Of a stretch of 48,138 nucleotides of DNA, positions 8,947 through 18,011 are shown one piece after another. The translations under genes and the position numbers were made by a program. A model generated the notes under the pieces. That model searched no databases. It saw only the letters and a program-made list of their open reading frames with translations, and was not told the origin of the DNA. The number at the start of each line of letters is the position of its first letter. Position 1 is the stretch's first letter. The stretch spans positions 1 to 48,138 of the forward strand of contig JACQDX010000052.1 in the NCBI GenBank assembly GCA_016200895.1. The letters are read 5' to 3'. This DNA is from Burkholderiales bacterium. Lineage in GTDB: Bacteria > Pseudomonadota > Gammaproteobacteria > Burkholderiales > Burkholderiaceae_D.

Positions 8947-9720
8947 ATGGATGCTTTGAAAAAAAACATTATAGACCTTGGAGCATGGTTAGAGCTGCCA
9001 GCAGGTAGCTATATCCGTCAATGGGAGCAGGCCATGCTCGATAAATTGACGGTGGACATCTTTGGTTTCAATGCCCTGCAGATAGGTTTGCCGCAAATTG
9101 ATGCGCTGGCTGCGAGCCGCATGCCACATCGCTGGCTGACCAATTCCCGTATGCCGGATGACAACCAGCCCGGGGAAAAGCGGCCAGTCGTGGTTATCCA
9201 TGACTTTGCTGAGTTGCCCTTTGATGCGCACAGCATAGATTTGATCGTCTTGCCGCACGTGCTGGAATTTGCTGAGGAACCACATCAGATCTTGCGCGAG
9301 GTGGAAAGGGTATTGATACCTGAAGGCCGCGTCATCATCACCGGTTTTAACCGTGCCAGCCTGTGGGGTGCACGACAGGCAACCGGGCGTTTGAGCAAGA
9401 ATTATTTCTTGCCCAAGGAAGGTGAATTCATCAGCCCACCGCGTTTGAAGGATTGGCTGAAATTATTGAATATGGAAGTGGGTAGTAGCGATTTTGGTTG
9501 TTATGCTCCCCCTTTTAAATCGGAAAAATGGTTGCAACGTTATCGTTTTATGGAAAAAGCAGGACAACGCTGGTGGCCTTATTTTGGCGCAGTGTATATA
9601 TTGCAGGCCGTGAAAAGAGTAAAAGGCATGCATTTGATAGGACCCGCCTGGAAGCAAAAACGGGTATCCAGTGCACATGCCTTGCCAGTTGCGAACAAAT
9701 CAAAAGAATCAAATGGATAA
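8947..9720 (+). CDS. SAM-dependent methyltransferase
   Basis: A class I methyltransferase of the Methyltransf_11 type, 257 residues from the ATG at 8947. Visible motifs are the acidic segment [16 protein letters not shown] (motif II/III region), the helix [23 protein letters not shown] typical of this family, and a C-terminal half shared with betaproteobacterial proteins encoded between gloB and rnhA. The motif I glycine loop is poorly conserved (around [12 protein letters not shown]), which is also common in this subgroup. The substrate is unknown. The stop overlaps the rnhA start by 8 bases, so the two genes are probably co-transcribed. The start codon coincides with the gloB start region on the other strand. 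Confidence 0.8.
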   Translation: MDALKKNIIDLGAWLELPAGSYIRQWEQAMLDKLTVDIFGFNALQIGLPQIDALAASRMPHRWLTNSRMPDDNQPGEKRPVVVIHDFAELPFDAHSIDLIVLPHVLEFAEEPHQILREVERVLIPEGRVIITGFNRASLWGARQATGRLSKNYFLPKEGEFISPPRLKDWLKLLNMEVGSSDFGCYAPPFKSEKWLQRYRFMEKAGQRWWPYFGAVYILQAVKRVKGMHLIGPAWKQKRVSSAHALPVANKSKESNG

Positions 9721-10147
9721 TATAGAAATTTACACGGATGGTGCCTGCAAGGGCAACCCTGGCGTCGGAGGCTGGGGTGCTTTGCTGATAGCGGGCAATA
9801 AAGAAAAAGAATTATTTGGCGGTGAAAAAGAAACCACCAATAACCGCATGGAATTGATGGCAGTGATACAAGCGCTGGGCGCATTGAAGCGCCCCTGTCA
9901 TATCACTCTGCACACCGATAGCCAGTATGTATTGAAGGGCATCACCGAATGGATCACTGGCTGGAAAGCCAAGGGCTGGAAAACTGCTTCCAAGGCACCA
10001 GTAAAAAATGTCGACCTGTGGCAGCAACTCGATGCTGCACGTACCATCCATGAAATCGACTGGCGCTGGGTGCGTGGCCACACCGGCCACCCCGGCAATG
10101 AAAGAGCTGATCAACTGGCTAACCGCGGTGTTGAAACAGTACTGTAA
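9713..10147 (+). CDS. rnhA: Ribonuclease HI
   Basis: Cleaves the RNA strand of RNA-DNA hybrids, removing R-loops and primers. The 144 residues carry the full catalytic set: D9 in [12 protein letters not shown]47 in [10 protein letters not shown]69 in HTDSQYV, H123 in [13 protein letters not shown] and D133. The basic protrusion region ([16 protein letters not shown]) is present. I use the ATG at 9713, which overlaps the preceding methyltransferase stop; the frame is open to 9671, but those residues are not part of the family. Confidence 0.97.
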   Translation: MDNIEIYTDGACKGNPGVGGWGALLIAGNKEKELFGGEKETTNNRMELMAVIQALGALKRPCHITLHTDSQYVLKGITEWITGWKAKGWKTASKAPVKNVDLWQQLDAARTIHEIDWRWVRGHTGHPGNERADQLANRGVETVL

Positions 10148-10165
10148 AAGCTGACAAGATATCTC

Positions 10166-11047
10166 ATGGACATAGCGAGCATCCACACCGGAATACTACA
10201 AGGCGATCAGGGCGCTTTGTCCATGCCTGGTGTGCCTGAATGCTTTGAACATGTGAGTGACCGTGCCGAATTCAAAAGGGCGCAACATCGCCCCGGTGTA
10301 GAGTTGTACCGTGCTCATATTGTTGCCCATGCCTTTGAACCGCATACGCATGAAGCTTTTGGCCTGGGTTCTATTGCCAGCGGAGTAGAGCGTTTTCGTT
10401 ATCTGGGCAGCGATCATCTGGCTCCGCAAGATTCGGTAGTGATGATGAACCCGGATGAGTTGCATACCGGCAGGGCAGAGACTGACACCGGCTGGCGCTA
10501 TCGCATGATGTACATCGATCCTGATGTCGTGGCCGAAGTCACTGGCGAGCAAGGCTGGTGGTTCAAGGATGCGGTCGCCCACGATGCCGTCAGCGCGCGC
10601 AAGCTGGGTGTCATGCTGGAGCAAATCTGGCAAGCGCCGGACAAGCTGAGTTTTGACAGTCTTTTGTTTGATATCCTGTTCGAATTCAAACGCTTCGCCA
10701 GTGCGCCGCAAGTACCTGCGCCCATGGCTAAACAACGCTTTGCTGCTGTGCTGGATTATATGCGCGCCAGCATTGCAGAGCGCATTAGTCTTGAGCAACT
10801 GGCGCTGGTTGCCGGACTTAGTCCTTTTCATTTTTTGCGCAGCTTCAAGGCGCAGTATCACGCTACCCCACAGCAAATGCTGATGGCCTTGCGTCTGTAT
10901 GAAGCCAAATGCCTGTTGGGCAAAGGCTTGCCACCGGTACAGGTGGCCGCCGCAACGGGGCTGACAGATCAGTCGCATTTGAACAAGGCATTCGTGCGTC
11001 GCTATGGCGTGACACCGGCACGCTATCAGCAGCAAATGCGCGCATAA
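10166..11047 (+). CDS. AraC-family transcriptional regulator with cupin sensor domain
   Basis: 293 residues. The N-terminal half is an AraC-type ligand-binding cupin domain (HTHEAFGLGSIASG, then DELHTG). The C-terminal ~100 residues contain two helix-turn-helix units: ISLEQLALVAGLSPFHFLR with FKAQYHATPQQ, and PPVQVAAATGLTDQSHLNKAF with the ending RRYGVTPARYQQQ. It probably regulates the EamA transporter gene that follows 90 bases downstream on the same strand, a common AraC/EamA arrangement; this is inference. The effector is unknown. A long antisense frame over it is a shadow. Confidence 0.88.
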   Translation: MDIASIHTGILQGDQGALSMPGVPECFEHVSDRAEFKRAQHRPGVELYRAHIVAHAFEPHTHEAFGLGSIASGVERFRYLGSDHLAPQDSVVMMNPDELHTGRAETDTGWRYRMMYIDPDVVAEVTGEQGWWFKDAVAHDAVSARKLGVMLEQIWQAPDKLSFDSLLFDILFEFKRFASAPQVPAPMAKQRFAAVLDYMRASIAERISLEQLALVAGLSPFHFLRSFKAQYHATPQQMLMALRLYEAKCLLGKGLPPVQVAAATGLTDQSHLNKAFVRRYGVTPARYQQQMRA

Positions 11048-11137
11048 ATTGCTGTTTTGATTGCTCGTAAGCGCAATCTGGTACAAGACTACTTTCCTGT
11101 ATTGTTTTAAGCTGATCCTTTTCAGAGGATGAACAGT

Positions 11138-12106
11138 ATGGGTATAGGCGTTTTATATGCGATGGCCGCAGGTTTGATGTGGGGACTGGTATTCATTGGC
11201 CCTTTGCTCTTGCCTGAATACCCGGCTGCTTTACAATCATTTGGCCGCTACCTCGCATTTGGCTTGATTACGCTGCCTATAGCCTGGATGGACAGGCGTC
11301 AATTGCGTTTGTTGAACAAATCAGACTGGATAGAGGCACTGAAGCTGGCTGCGGTCGGTAATATCCTGTACTACCTGTGCCTGGCCAGTGCCATTCAACG
11401 TTCTGGTGCGCCGCTGCCTACCATGTTGATAGGGACGCTGCCTGTCGTCATCGCCATCACTGCCAATTACCGCAATGCCCAGCGTGATGGCAGCATCGCC
11501 TGGCGACGCATGTTGCCTTCACTATTGATTATTTTTACTGGCGTTGCCTGCGTCAACAGTGTGGAAATAAGCGCATTGCAGGCAGCCTCTGACAAAGATA
11601 TCCGGACCTATATCATAGGCGGCTTGTTTGCCCTGGTTGCGGTTGCCTGCTGGACTTGGTACCCATTAAGAAATGCCGACTGGCTGCGTCACCACTCTGA
11701 CCGTAATCCCAGAGTCTGGGCCAGTGCACAAGGTGTTGCCACTTTACCGCTGGCTTTACTCGGTTATCTGGGCTTATGGATATACATGGGTGTGAGCGGC
11801 CAGGATTTTGCCATGCCATTTGGACCCAGGCCACAATACTTCATCACATTGATGTTGATCATCGGTCTGTTCGCCTCATGGCTGGGCACGATGTGCTGGA
11901 ACCAGGCCAGCCAGCGCTTGCCTACCAACCTGGCAGGGCAGCTCATCGTGTTTGAAACGCTGGCCGCGCTGGCCTATGCCTTCATACTGAGCAAACGCAT
12001 GCCAGAACCCATGGTTTTGCTGGGGATCATTTTATTGATTGTTGGTGTCGTCACTGCCTTACAGGTGACACCAAAAAAATCTTCCGTATCCTCATCTATG
12101 CATTAA
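11138..12106 (+). CDS. EamA/DMT-family transporter
   Basis: 322 residues with about ten hydrophobic segments in two EamA repeats, the layout of drug/metabolite transporters in the inner membrane. The first repeat begins MGIGVLYAMAAGLMWGLVF and the second around the TYIIGGLFALVAVACW segment. An AGAGG ribosome binding site at 11124-11128 is nine bases before the ATG at 11138, so I prefer it over the ATG at 11129. The substrate is unknown; many relatives export amino acids or metabolites. It follows the AraC regulator and ends at a strong terminator. Confidence 0.85.
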   Translation: MGIGVLYAMAAGLMWGLVFIGPLLLPEYPAALQSFGRYLAFGLITLPIAWMDRRQLRLLNKSDWIEALKLAAVGNILYYLCLASAIQRSGAPLPTMLIGTLPVVIAITANYRNAQRDGSIAWRRMLPSLLIIFTGVACVNSVEISALQAASDKDIRTYIIGGLFALVAVACWTWYPLRNADWLRHHSDRNPRVWASAQGVATLPLALLGYLGLWIYMGVSGQDFAMPFGPRPQYFITLMLIIGLFASWLGTMCWNQASQRLPTNLAGQLIVFETLAALAYAFILSKRMPEPMVLLGIILLIVGVVTALQVTPKKSSVSSSMH

Positions 12107-12160
12107 AAAATGGGTCTTGGTGTTCGAAATTGAATTTCTAACACCAAGACCCATTTTTTT
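12105..12160. terminator. Bidirectional terminator between the EamA and mipA genes
   Basis: A long perfect stem (AATGGGTCTTGGTGTT with AACACCAAGACCCATT) encloses a 15-base loop, with an A-run on the left and a T-run on the right. It separates two convergent genes and should stop both. Confidence 0.92.
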
Positions 12161-12186
12161 ACAAGCCAGGCTTCATGCAAAGAAAA

Positions 12187-12987
12187 TCAGAAAGCGTAAT
12201 TGACCGTAGTCATCAATATCGGGCTGGTTTTCTTTTTCGTCAACGGACTGTCAGCTGCATCACCCATCACTTGCGATACACCGGCAGCACTACGTACTGA
12301 CCAGTTTTTATCTATCACATGTGTCCATGCAACTGTCGCCATTGCTTGCGAGAAGCCAGCCTTGGTAGTAAATGCCTTGTAGCCGGAGTTGGTGCTTTGA
12401 GTAGGTGTTACACCAAAATAAGTCTGGTTGTATTTAGCATCGCCATAAGTCAACGTACCGCCGACTTCTACCTTGTCTGCAGCAGCCTGGAATACCGGTG
12501 CTGACAGGCCAAAAGTATAGGCATTGCCGTTTTCTCTATGTGACAGTGCCATATTGGCGTTGAAGCTGGCTTTGATGCCTGGGCCAAATGTAGTGCTTGC
12601 TTGCAAATTGGCAGTGGCAGAACCGGAGATATTGCCCATGCCTTTCAAATCATCTGAACTGAACAAGGATTTTGAATCGCGGGAATCTTCGCGGCCTGCA
12701 CGGTAACCCAATGCTGCACTGAGAGAAAAGTCATCCACTTTTGTGCCAAAGCCCACACCGCGCATGGTGCTGGCAAAGAAGCCGTTCTTGTTTTGGTATT
12801 CACCATAGATAGCTGGGCCAAAGCGATTTTTCTTTGCGCCTATGTACTCAGGTGCATAGAACACACCGGCACCTACTACTGCAGTGGACTCAGGCTCTTG
12901 CGCCGTTTTGTCTTGTGCATGAGCAGAAAACGACATTGCCATCAAGCTGGAGAAAGCGATAGCGGTCAGTTTAAAAATATGTTTCAT
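12187..12987 (-). CDS. MipA/OmpV family outer-membrane protein
   Basis: 266 residues with a Sec signal peptide (MKHIFKLTAIAFSSLMAMS, cleavage after SAHA) and the alternating strand pattern of an outer-membrane beta-barrel ending in the aromatic C-terminal signature TTVNYAF. Motifs such as VVGAGVFYAPEYIGAKK and FGPAIYGEYQN are typical of the MipA/OmpV family. MipA in E. coli scaffolds peptidoglycan enzymes; other members are porin-like, so the exact role here is open. An AAAGGATCACC ribosome binding site precedes the ATG. The 5' leader contains two compact hairpins. Confidence 0.88.
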   Translation of the reverse strand: MKHIFKLTAIAFSSLMAMSFSAHAQDKTAQEPESTAVVGAGVFYAPEYIGAKKNRFGPAIYGEYQNKNGFFASTMRGVGFGTKVDDFSLSAALGYRAGREDSRDSKSLFSSDDLKGMGNISGSATANLQASTTFGPGIKASFNANMALSHRENGNAYTFGLSAPVFQAAADKVEVGGTLTYGDAKYNQTYFGVTPTQSTNSGYKAFTTKAGFSQAMATVAWTHVIDKNWSVRSAAGVSQVMGDAADSPLTKKKTSPILMTTVNYAF

Positions 12988-13404
12988 GGTGATCCTTTTT
13001 AATCAATAGAAGCTAAACAGTCCTGGCGGCGTTCTTGCCGCACACCTACTCTCCGGCGGAGAGCTCGGAGCGAAGTCTCGCAAATATAAAAAAACTATGC
13101 CAATGGAAAATCGCAGGCCCTGCGTGCTTGCACAGCAAGTATTGGAATCCGGTACTTGCTGTGAGTTTTTAGTGGAGGATGGCAGAAGAAAATCATGAGC
13201 AGCCTGCTTGATTCTTATTCATGAGTTACGTCAAAGAGACAACAAGATGATTTTGTATTTGTTTTTTAGATAATCACTTGCGTATTTTGCAATCATGATG
13301 GATGATGTTAAATAGACTATTAAAATTGTTAAATATTTCTTTCTAATACAGAAAGACGTCAAGCGTCAGTGGACTAAGTGGACTGTTACCCATCGGGAGA
13401 ATTC
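12988..13404. other. Structured intergenic region between mipA and the ferritin-like gene
   Basis: Holds the 5' leader of mipA (minus) and the promoter region of the six-gene cluster (plus). Compact hairpins are GCGGC-GTTCTT-GCCGC (13026-13041) and CTCTCC-GGC-GGAGAG (13049-13063), then a terminator-like hairpin at 13131-13169. From about 13200 to 13390 it is very AT-rich, fitting a promoter for the plus-strand cluster, but no clean consensus promoter could be picked. No coding frame is convincing. Confidence 0.4.
13131..13169 (+). terminator. Orphan terminator-like hairpin
   Basis: A perfect 11-bp stem (CACAGCAAGTA with TACTTGCTGTG) with an 11-base loop is followed by AGTTTTTA. It reads as an intrinsic terminator on the plus strand, but no plus-strand gene precedes it, since mipA runs the other way. 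It may end a small RNA transcribed across the mipA leader. Confidence 0.55.
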
Positions 13405-14439
13405 ATGATTCGCCTCAAACATGCATTAATTGAATGCCATGACAATAGCTTCGATCATCGCTTGAAGTTACTCAAGCATTCCTTGCAAACAGCTATAGAG
13501 CTTGAGCATTCCACCATCCCGCCGTATCTGTATGCCTTGTATTCCATCAAGACAGCGCAGAATCTGGAAATAGCCCATCTCATCAAATCCATCGTCAAGC
13601 AGGAAATGTTACACATGTCGCTGGTTTGCAATGTCCTCAATGCCATCGGTGGGCATCCAAAAATTGATCATCCCCGTTTTATTCCTCACTACCCAGGAAA
13701 CTTGCCAGGTTCGGTGGAAGACAGCCTGATCGTGTCTCTCGCAGCGCTATCCAAGCAACTGCTGCTGGATGTATTCATGGTGATAGAGGAGCCCGAGAAA
13801 ACCGTGGATGGTGATACACCGCCATCTGATGGAGTAACCATAGGTCAGTTTTACGCACACATTAAAAAAGAGATTTCTGAGTTATCCAAGATGGGCAATA
13901 TCTTTACCGGTCCGCCTGAAAAGCAATTGGTGACGGGTTTCAAGGAATTGCAAAACAAGGGTGTCTATGATGAGGCAACCGCGCTGGCGGCGATTGATAT
14001 GATCGTTGAACAAGGCGAGGGCAGCGATACCAGTCCCATCGACCCTGAACATGAACTGGCGCATTACTACAAGTACGCAGAGATTTACCATGGCCGCAAA
14101 CTGATCGCCAATCCGGTGCCAAGAGAAGGACAGCCAGCCTGGGTATTTGAAGGCCACCGGATAGAGTTTGATGCTGGCGGTATTTACCCCGTCATCAGTA
14201 ATCCAAACAGGCATAGCTATACGGGCAAGCCGCGCATTGTCGATTTGAATCTGACATTTAACAGTACTTACTCTGACATGTTGCGCAAGTTGCACAATGT
14301 CTTTAACGGCCAACCCGACAATCTCGCACTGGCTTTGCTGTCCATGCAATCCCTGAGAGAGCAGGCGCAGTTACTGATGGCGCAGGAAGTTGTTCCCGGC
14401 CAGACTGCTGGTCCCACATTTGATTATATTCCCGCCTGA
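13405..14439 (+). CDS. Ferritin-like protein, iminophenyl-pyruvate dimer synthase (VioB/RebD-type) domain
   Basis: 344 residues. The N-terminal ~220 residues match the ferritin-like domain of VioB, RebD and StaD, enzymes that couple oxidised tryptophan units: QTAIELEHSTIPPYLYALYSI at residues 28-48, and IKSIVKQEMLHMSLVCNVL with E67xxH70 plus NAIGGHP. Candidate metal ligands are E32/E34, E67 and H70, with a further E/H-rich segment EHELAHYYKYAEIYHGR. It lacks the large second domain of VioB, so it is a stand-alone version with unknown substrate. There is no signal peptide. The ATG at 13405 follows a GGGAGA ribosome binding site; the frame is open to 13378. It is the first of six co-directional genes, and the next starts 17 bases after the stop. 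Confidence 0.8.
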   Translation: MIRLKHALIECHDNSFDHRLKLLKHSLQTAIELEHSTIPPYLYALYSIKTAQNLEIAHLIKSIVKQEMLHMSLVCNVLNAIGGHPKIDHPRFIPHYPGNLPGSVEDSLIVSLAALSKQLLLDVFMVIEEPEKTVDGDTPPSDGVTIGQFYAHIKKEISELSKMGNIFTGPPEKQLVTGFKELQNKGVYDEATALAAIDMIVEQGEGSDTSPIDPEHELAHYYKYAEIYHGRKLIANPVPREGQPAWVFEGHRIEFDAGGIYPVISNPNRHSYTGKPRIVDLNLTFNSTYSDMLRKLHNVFNGQPDNLALALLSMQSLREQAQLLMAQEVVPGQTAGPTFDYIPA

Positions 14440-14456
14440 TATTCTGGAGAGCAGCA

Positions 14457-16160
14457 ATGACGCAAACTAACTGGTGGATGTTCCATGGCGATACTGCGCA
14501 CACGGGTGAAGTGCAGGGCAGTGATATTCGCCGTGACACACTTGATCAATTCAAATTACTGCACGATATAGCCATCCCTGGCCCAGTCTTGTCCGTGCCT
14601 GCCATCGTCGATGGTTATCTGTATGTAGGCCTGGCGAATAATCATGAGCTGCCTGGCGCGAATGGTGGCAAGTTCATGAAGATTGAGTTGTCTAGCGGTA
14701 TGACAGTGGCACATTATGAATGGCCGATAGACCCGACAGAAGGCGATACGCATGGCTTTATGGGCATGGGTTGTACCCCGGCTATCTGGGACAATAAAGT
14801 CTATTTCAGTGCTTTCAATGGCAAGTTCTATTGCCTGAATGTAGCTGATCTGAGTTTGAACTGGGTGGTGGATTTGCGCCATGCCGATCCTGATTTTAAT
14901 CAGCCTACATCGAATCTTGGTGATGTAACGGCGGGTGTACCTGCGGCTGGTTGGTCGTCCCCTGTGATAGCCGCTACTGACGGTAATAATAGTGATGGTC
15001 TGGTCTTCGTTGGTATGGGCGAGGGTGAAAATCCAGGTTGCTTTGGTTTCATCTATGCCATGGATGCCCAGACCGGCCAAGTGCAATGGATATACTGTAC
15101 CTGCCAGTACGAAGAAGGCGTGCCCAATTTGCCCAATGTCTTACCGCCAGAATCGGTGAGTGGCACTTTGCCAGCAATGTATTCCATGGGGCCAAATAAT
15201 CCTGCCATACGTGGTGCCTCGGTCTGGTCGTCAATAGCATATGACGACCGGTTGGATCGCCTGTACTGCGCGACCGGTAATCCCGTACCTGACAGTGCCT
15301 TGCCGAGCAAGGGATTTTCCAACGGCATCTTGTCGCTGGATGCATCGTCTGGTGAGTTCCGTGGCTTCTTCCAGCCACCGGCAGAAAGCAGTTACCGCGC
15401 TACTGACGTCGATGTTGATTTCGGTGGGTCCCCAACCCTGATGACCATCAATGGCCGCCGCATCGTCACGGCTGGCTGCAAGAATGGCGGCTTCTTCAGG
15501 CTGGATGCCGCGACGCTGGAATTGCTGAACTGGCGGCAATTGCTGCCTTATTACAATGATGGGACCCAGATACCCACGGTTGACCCGCATGTATCAGGTA
15601 ATGACCCGCGGCTCGACCCCTATGTATCGAATCAGGCGTCGGATGAAGAAGATCAGGAAAACTATTCCGGCACCTATAGTACAGCGGCAGTTCATACAAA
15701 GCTGGGGCGTCTGTACATGGGCGTAGGCGGCAATAATTATCACAATGTAGAAGCTGGCATTGATTACCGCACTACACCTTTCATGCGTGCACTGGATTGG
15801 GAAACCCTGGAAGATGCCTGGGCCATGGATGACAGTGATCCGCGCCTGTATATAGAGTCACAACCACCCATGTACCGCACACCCGGTGAATCAGGTTTAA
15901 GCTCACCCGTAGTCGTCAATGACCTGGTGTTCTTTTCCACCTCCAAAGTAGCTGTGTATGCCTTTGATGCCTATAGCGGGAAAATGCTCTGGCATGATGA
16001 TCTGGGTGATCAGACCGGCGGCATGAATGGTGGTTACGGGTATTGCCTGGGCCCAGCGGTGGCAGGTAATTATATGGTGGCTGGCGCACTGGTATTTGGT
16101 AAACAGGGCGGAGTATTGCGCATCTATGGTTTGAAGGATAAGGAGGATCAACATGCTTGA
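14457..16160 (+). CDS. PQQ-type beta-propeller protein without export signal
   Basis: 567 residues with repeated PQQ-propeller blades, recognisable from motifs such as MDAQTGQVQW, LDASSGEFRG, LDAATLELLNW and FDAYSGKMLWHD, in which the aspartate-ala-x-x-gly and tryptophan positions recur. This is the fold of quinoprotein alcohol dehydrogenases, but the length resembles only the propeller part, and no C-terminal cytochrome is fused. Those enzymes are periplasmic; this one starts MTQTNWWMFHGDTAHTG with no signal peptide. A CxC pair (YCTCQ) sits near residue 220. Whether PQQ is bound is unknown. The ribosome binding site is GGAGAG. The stop overlaps the next start by 8 bases, indicating translational coupling. 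Confidence 0.78.
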   Translation: MTQTNWWMFHGDTAHTGEVQGSDIRRDTLDQFKLLHDIAIPGPVLSVPAIVDGYLYVGLANNHELPGANGGKFMKIELSSGMTVAHYEWPIDPTEGDTHGFMGMGCTPAIWDNKVYFSAFNGKFYCLNVADLSLNWVVDLRHADPDFNQPTSNLGDVTAGVPAAGWSSPVIAATDGNNSDGLVFVGMGEGENPGCFGFIYAMDAQTGQVQWIYCTCQYEEGVPNLPNVLPPESVSGTLPAMYSMGPNNPAIRGASVWSSIAYDDRLDRLYCATGNPVPDSALPSKGFSNGILSLDASSGEFRGFFQPPAESSYRATDVDVDFGGSPTLMTINGRRIVTAGCKNGGFFRLDAATLELLNWRQLLPYYNDGTQIPTVDPHVSGNDPRLDPYVSNQASDEEDQENYSGTYSTAAVHTKLGRLYMGVGGNNYHNVEAGIDYRTTPFMRALDWETLEDAWAMDDSDPRLYIESQPPMYRTPGESGLSSPVVVNDLVFFSTSKVAVYAFDAYSGKMLWHDDLGDQTGGMNGGYGYCLGPAVAGNYMVAGALVFGKQGGVLRIYGLKDKEDQHA

Positions 16161-16692
16161 AGTCATTTTATTTGGTATCGTTGCCGGGCTGGACAATTTA
16201 CAGGCCAGCACCTCTCTTGGGCTTTTACCCATGCAGCGCAAACGCATGCATATGCTGGCGATGGCTTTTTGCGCCTGCGAGCTGGGTGCAGCCATTCTGG
16301 GACTGTTTCTCGGACGCGGCCTGATCGCCATGCTGGGGCCGCTTGCATCCAATATTGCGCCATTTGCCATGCTGGCTTGTGGTGTCGTTATCTTGTGCTT
16401 GGCTTACCGGAGTGAAGCCAAAGGCTTGCCGCAATTCGTCAATCACCCAGGTTTTTTGCTGGGCTTGCCTCTGGCATTGAGTCTTGATAACGTTATCGCT
16501 GGTGCTGGCGTCAGCTTTTCCAGTGCACCTGTGCTGACATCGGCCATCATCATCGGTGTCATCAGTGCGGGCATGGCTTGCTTTGGCCTGTACTTCGCCA
16601 ACTGGATACGTAATTTTCTGCCCAAACGCGTGGAATTACTGGCAGGTGCCTATATGTGCTTTTTGGCCGTGCGCATGATGTATAACGACTGA
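16153..16692 (+). CDS. MntP-like small membrane protein
   Basis: 179 residues and about six membrane segments arranged as two similar halves. Each half has an Asp-Asn pair in a membrane helix (GLDNLQAS at D14 and SLDNVIAGAG at D112), the position of the essential aspartates of MntP-family manganese efflux pumps. A third polar residue, Glu43, lies in another helix. An AAGGAGG ribosome binding site precedes the ATG, which overlaps the propeller gene. A manganese role is a family-based guess; within this cluster it might supply or balance a metal for the ferritin-like enzyme, or move a small product. Confidence 0.68.
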   Translation: MLEVILFGIVAGLDNLQASTSLGLLPMQRKRMHMLAMAFCACELGAAILGLFLGRGLIAMLGPLASNIAPFAMLACGVVILCLAYRSEAKGLPQFVNHPGFLLGLPLALSLDNVIAGAGVSFSSAPVLTSAIIIGVISAGMACFGLYFANWIRNFLPKRVELLAGAYMCFLAVRMMYND

Positions 16693-16709
16693 CGGACGGG
16701 CACTTCTCA

Positions 16710-18011
16710 ATGCCAAAAGACCAAAGCGAACGCGCGGCCATGCATGCCTATGTGCGCAATCTTAATTTTCCCAGCAGCGTGGCAGTTTCTCCTGCGGGGC
16801 AGGTATATATTGCTGAAACGGGTTTGCCATTTGATGGCGCTGCCAAGGGTGGACGAGTCCTCAGCGTCAATCAAGACGGCAGTGTCCTGGAGTTATTGAA
16901 TAATTTGCGCCAACCAGTCAATGGCCTGGTCTGGCATGACAACAGCCTTATCATCTCCGAAGGTGGTTACCCTGGCCGCATCAGTCGTCTTGATCTGCAC
17001 ACTCGCGCATGGACAGTGCTGCTGGATGACTTGCCCGGCTTTGGCAATTACCACACCAATATGGTGGCAGTAGGGCCAGACAATAAAATGTATTTCGGAC
17101 AGGGTGCCATGACCAATAGCGGCATCATAGGCACGGATTCTCACGATCTGGCCTGGTTGCGCGAGACCAGGCATGCGCCAGATATACCCGGCTATGCCAT
17201 TGAGCTTAGCGACCACGTTGCGACAGTCACCGACCCTGAAGGCCGGCAAATTTCTACCAGCGCCTTTGCCCGCTTTGGTCAAGTGCATGCAGGCGGGACG
17301 CGATTGAAAGGCCAGACACCATGCACCGCCAGCATCATGCGTTGTAATCTGGATGGTACAGATCTGGAACTGGTGGCCTGGGGCATACGCAATGCCTTTG
17401 GCTTATTGTTTTTGCCGGATGGCAGATTGATCGCAACTGAGCAGGGTACCGACGTGCGTGGTGTGCGACCAGTTTGGAATTGCCCTGATTTTCTGTTTGA
17501 GGTAAAACCTGGGGCCTGGTATGGCTGGCCGGACTATCTCGGCGGCTTACCTATCAATGCGCCTGTTTATCGCAACCCACTAGGCGAGGGGCAAGCGTTT
17601 GTGTTGAGCAATCATGCAGAATTGCCAGTACCTGAAGAGCCTTTGCTGGCGTTTGATGTCAACGCCTGCGCAGTGAAGATGGCGCAGATACCCGTTGGAT
17701 TACGCCATGCTGGTGATCTCATCGTCGCGCAATTTGGTGATGAACGTCCCATGACCGGGCCACCCGGGCCAAGGGTAGGGCGCAATCTTATCCGGGTTGA
17801 TACCAGCGACTGGAGCAAGCATGCCTTGCCAGCTTTGGCAGCCGTGCCCTGGCATAGGCCTATTGATGTCGCCTTCTCGCCAGATGGCGCTTTCATGTAT
17901 GTAGTGGACTTTGGTGATTTTGAGTTCACTGCAAAAAAAGATATACGTGCACGTGCCGGTAGCGGCTGTGTCTGGAAAATTCCTGTTGATAATATGGAGC
18001 TGACATCATGA
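16710..18011 (+). CDS. Sorbosone-dehydrogenase-like six-bladed propeller
   Basis: 433 residues with the glucose/sorbosone dehydrogenase fold: NFPSSVAVSPAGQVYIAETG at the start, NGLVWHDNSLIISEGG, NYHTNMVAVGPDNKMYFGQG, WGIRNAFGLLFLPDGRLIATEQG, the GAWYGWPDYLGG segment, and the closing RPIDVAFSPDGAFMYVVDFGD. Related proteins are PQQ-dependent and periplasmic, but no signal peptide is seen (MPKDQSERAAMHAY). An alternative start is the Met at residue 11. The stop overlaps the next start in an ATGA, so this gene and the haem-less cytochrome-like protein are translated together. Confidence 0.78.
   Translation: MPKDQSERAAMHAYVRNLNFPSSVAVSPAGQVYIAETGLPFDGAAKGGRVLSVNQDGSVLELLNNLRQPVNGLVWHDNSLIISEGGYPGRISRLDLHTRAWTVLLDDLPGFGNYHTNMVAVGPDNKMYFGQGAMTNSGIIGTDSHDLAWLRETRHAPDIPGYAIELSDHVATVTDPEGRQISTSAFARFGQVHAGGTRLKGQTPCTASIMRCNLDGTDLELVAWGIRNAFGLLFLPDGRLIATEQGTDVRGVRPVWNCPDFLFEVKPGAWYGWPDYLGGLPINAPVYRNPLGEGQAFVLSNHAELPVPEEPLLAFDVNACAVKMAQIPVGLRHAGDLIVAQFGDERPMTGPPGPRVGRNLIRVDTSDWSKHALPALAAVPWHRPIDVAFSPDGAFMYVVDFGDFEFTAKKDIRARAGSGCVWKIPVDNMELTS

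Noticed and set aside
10196..11086. 296-codon minus-strand open frame
   Set aside because: It is fully antisense to the AraC regulator, whose domains are clear, and its translation has no recognisable family.
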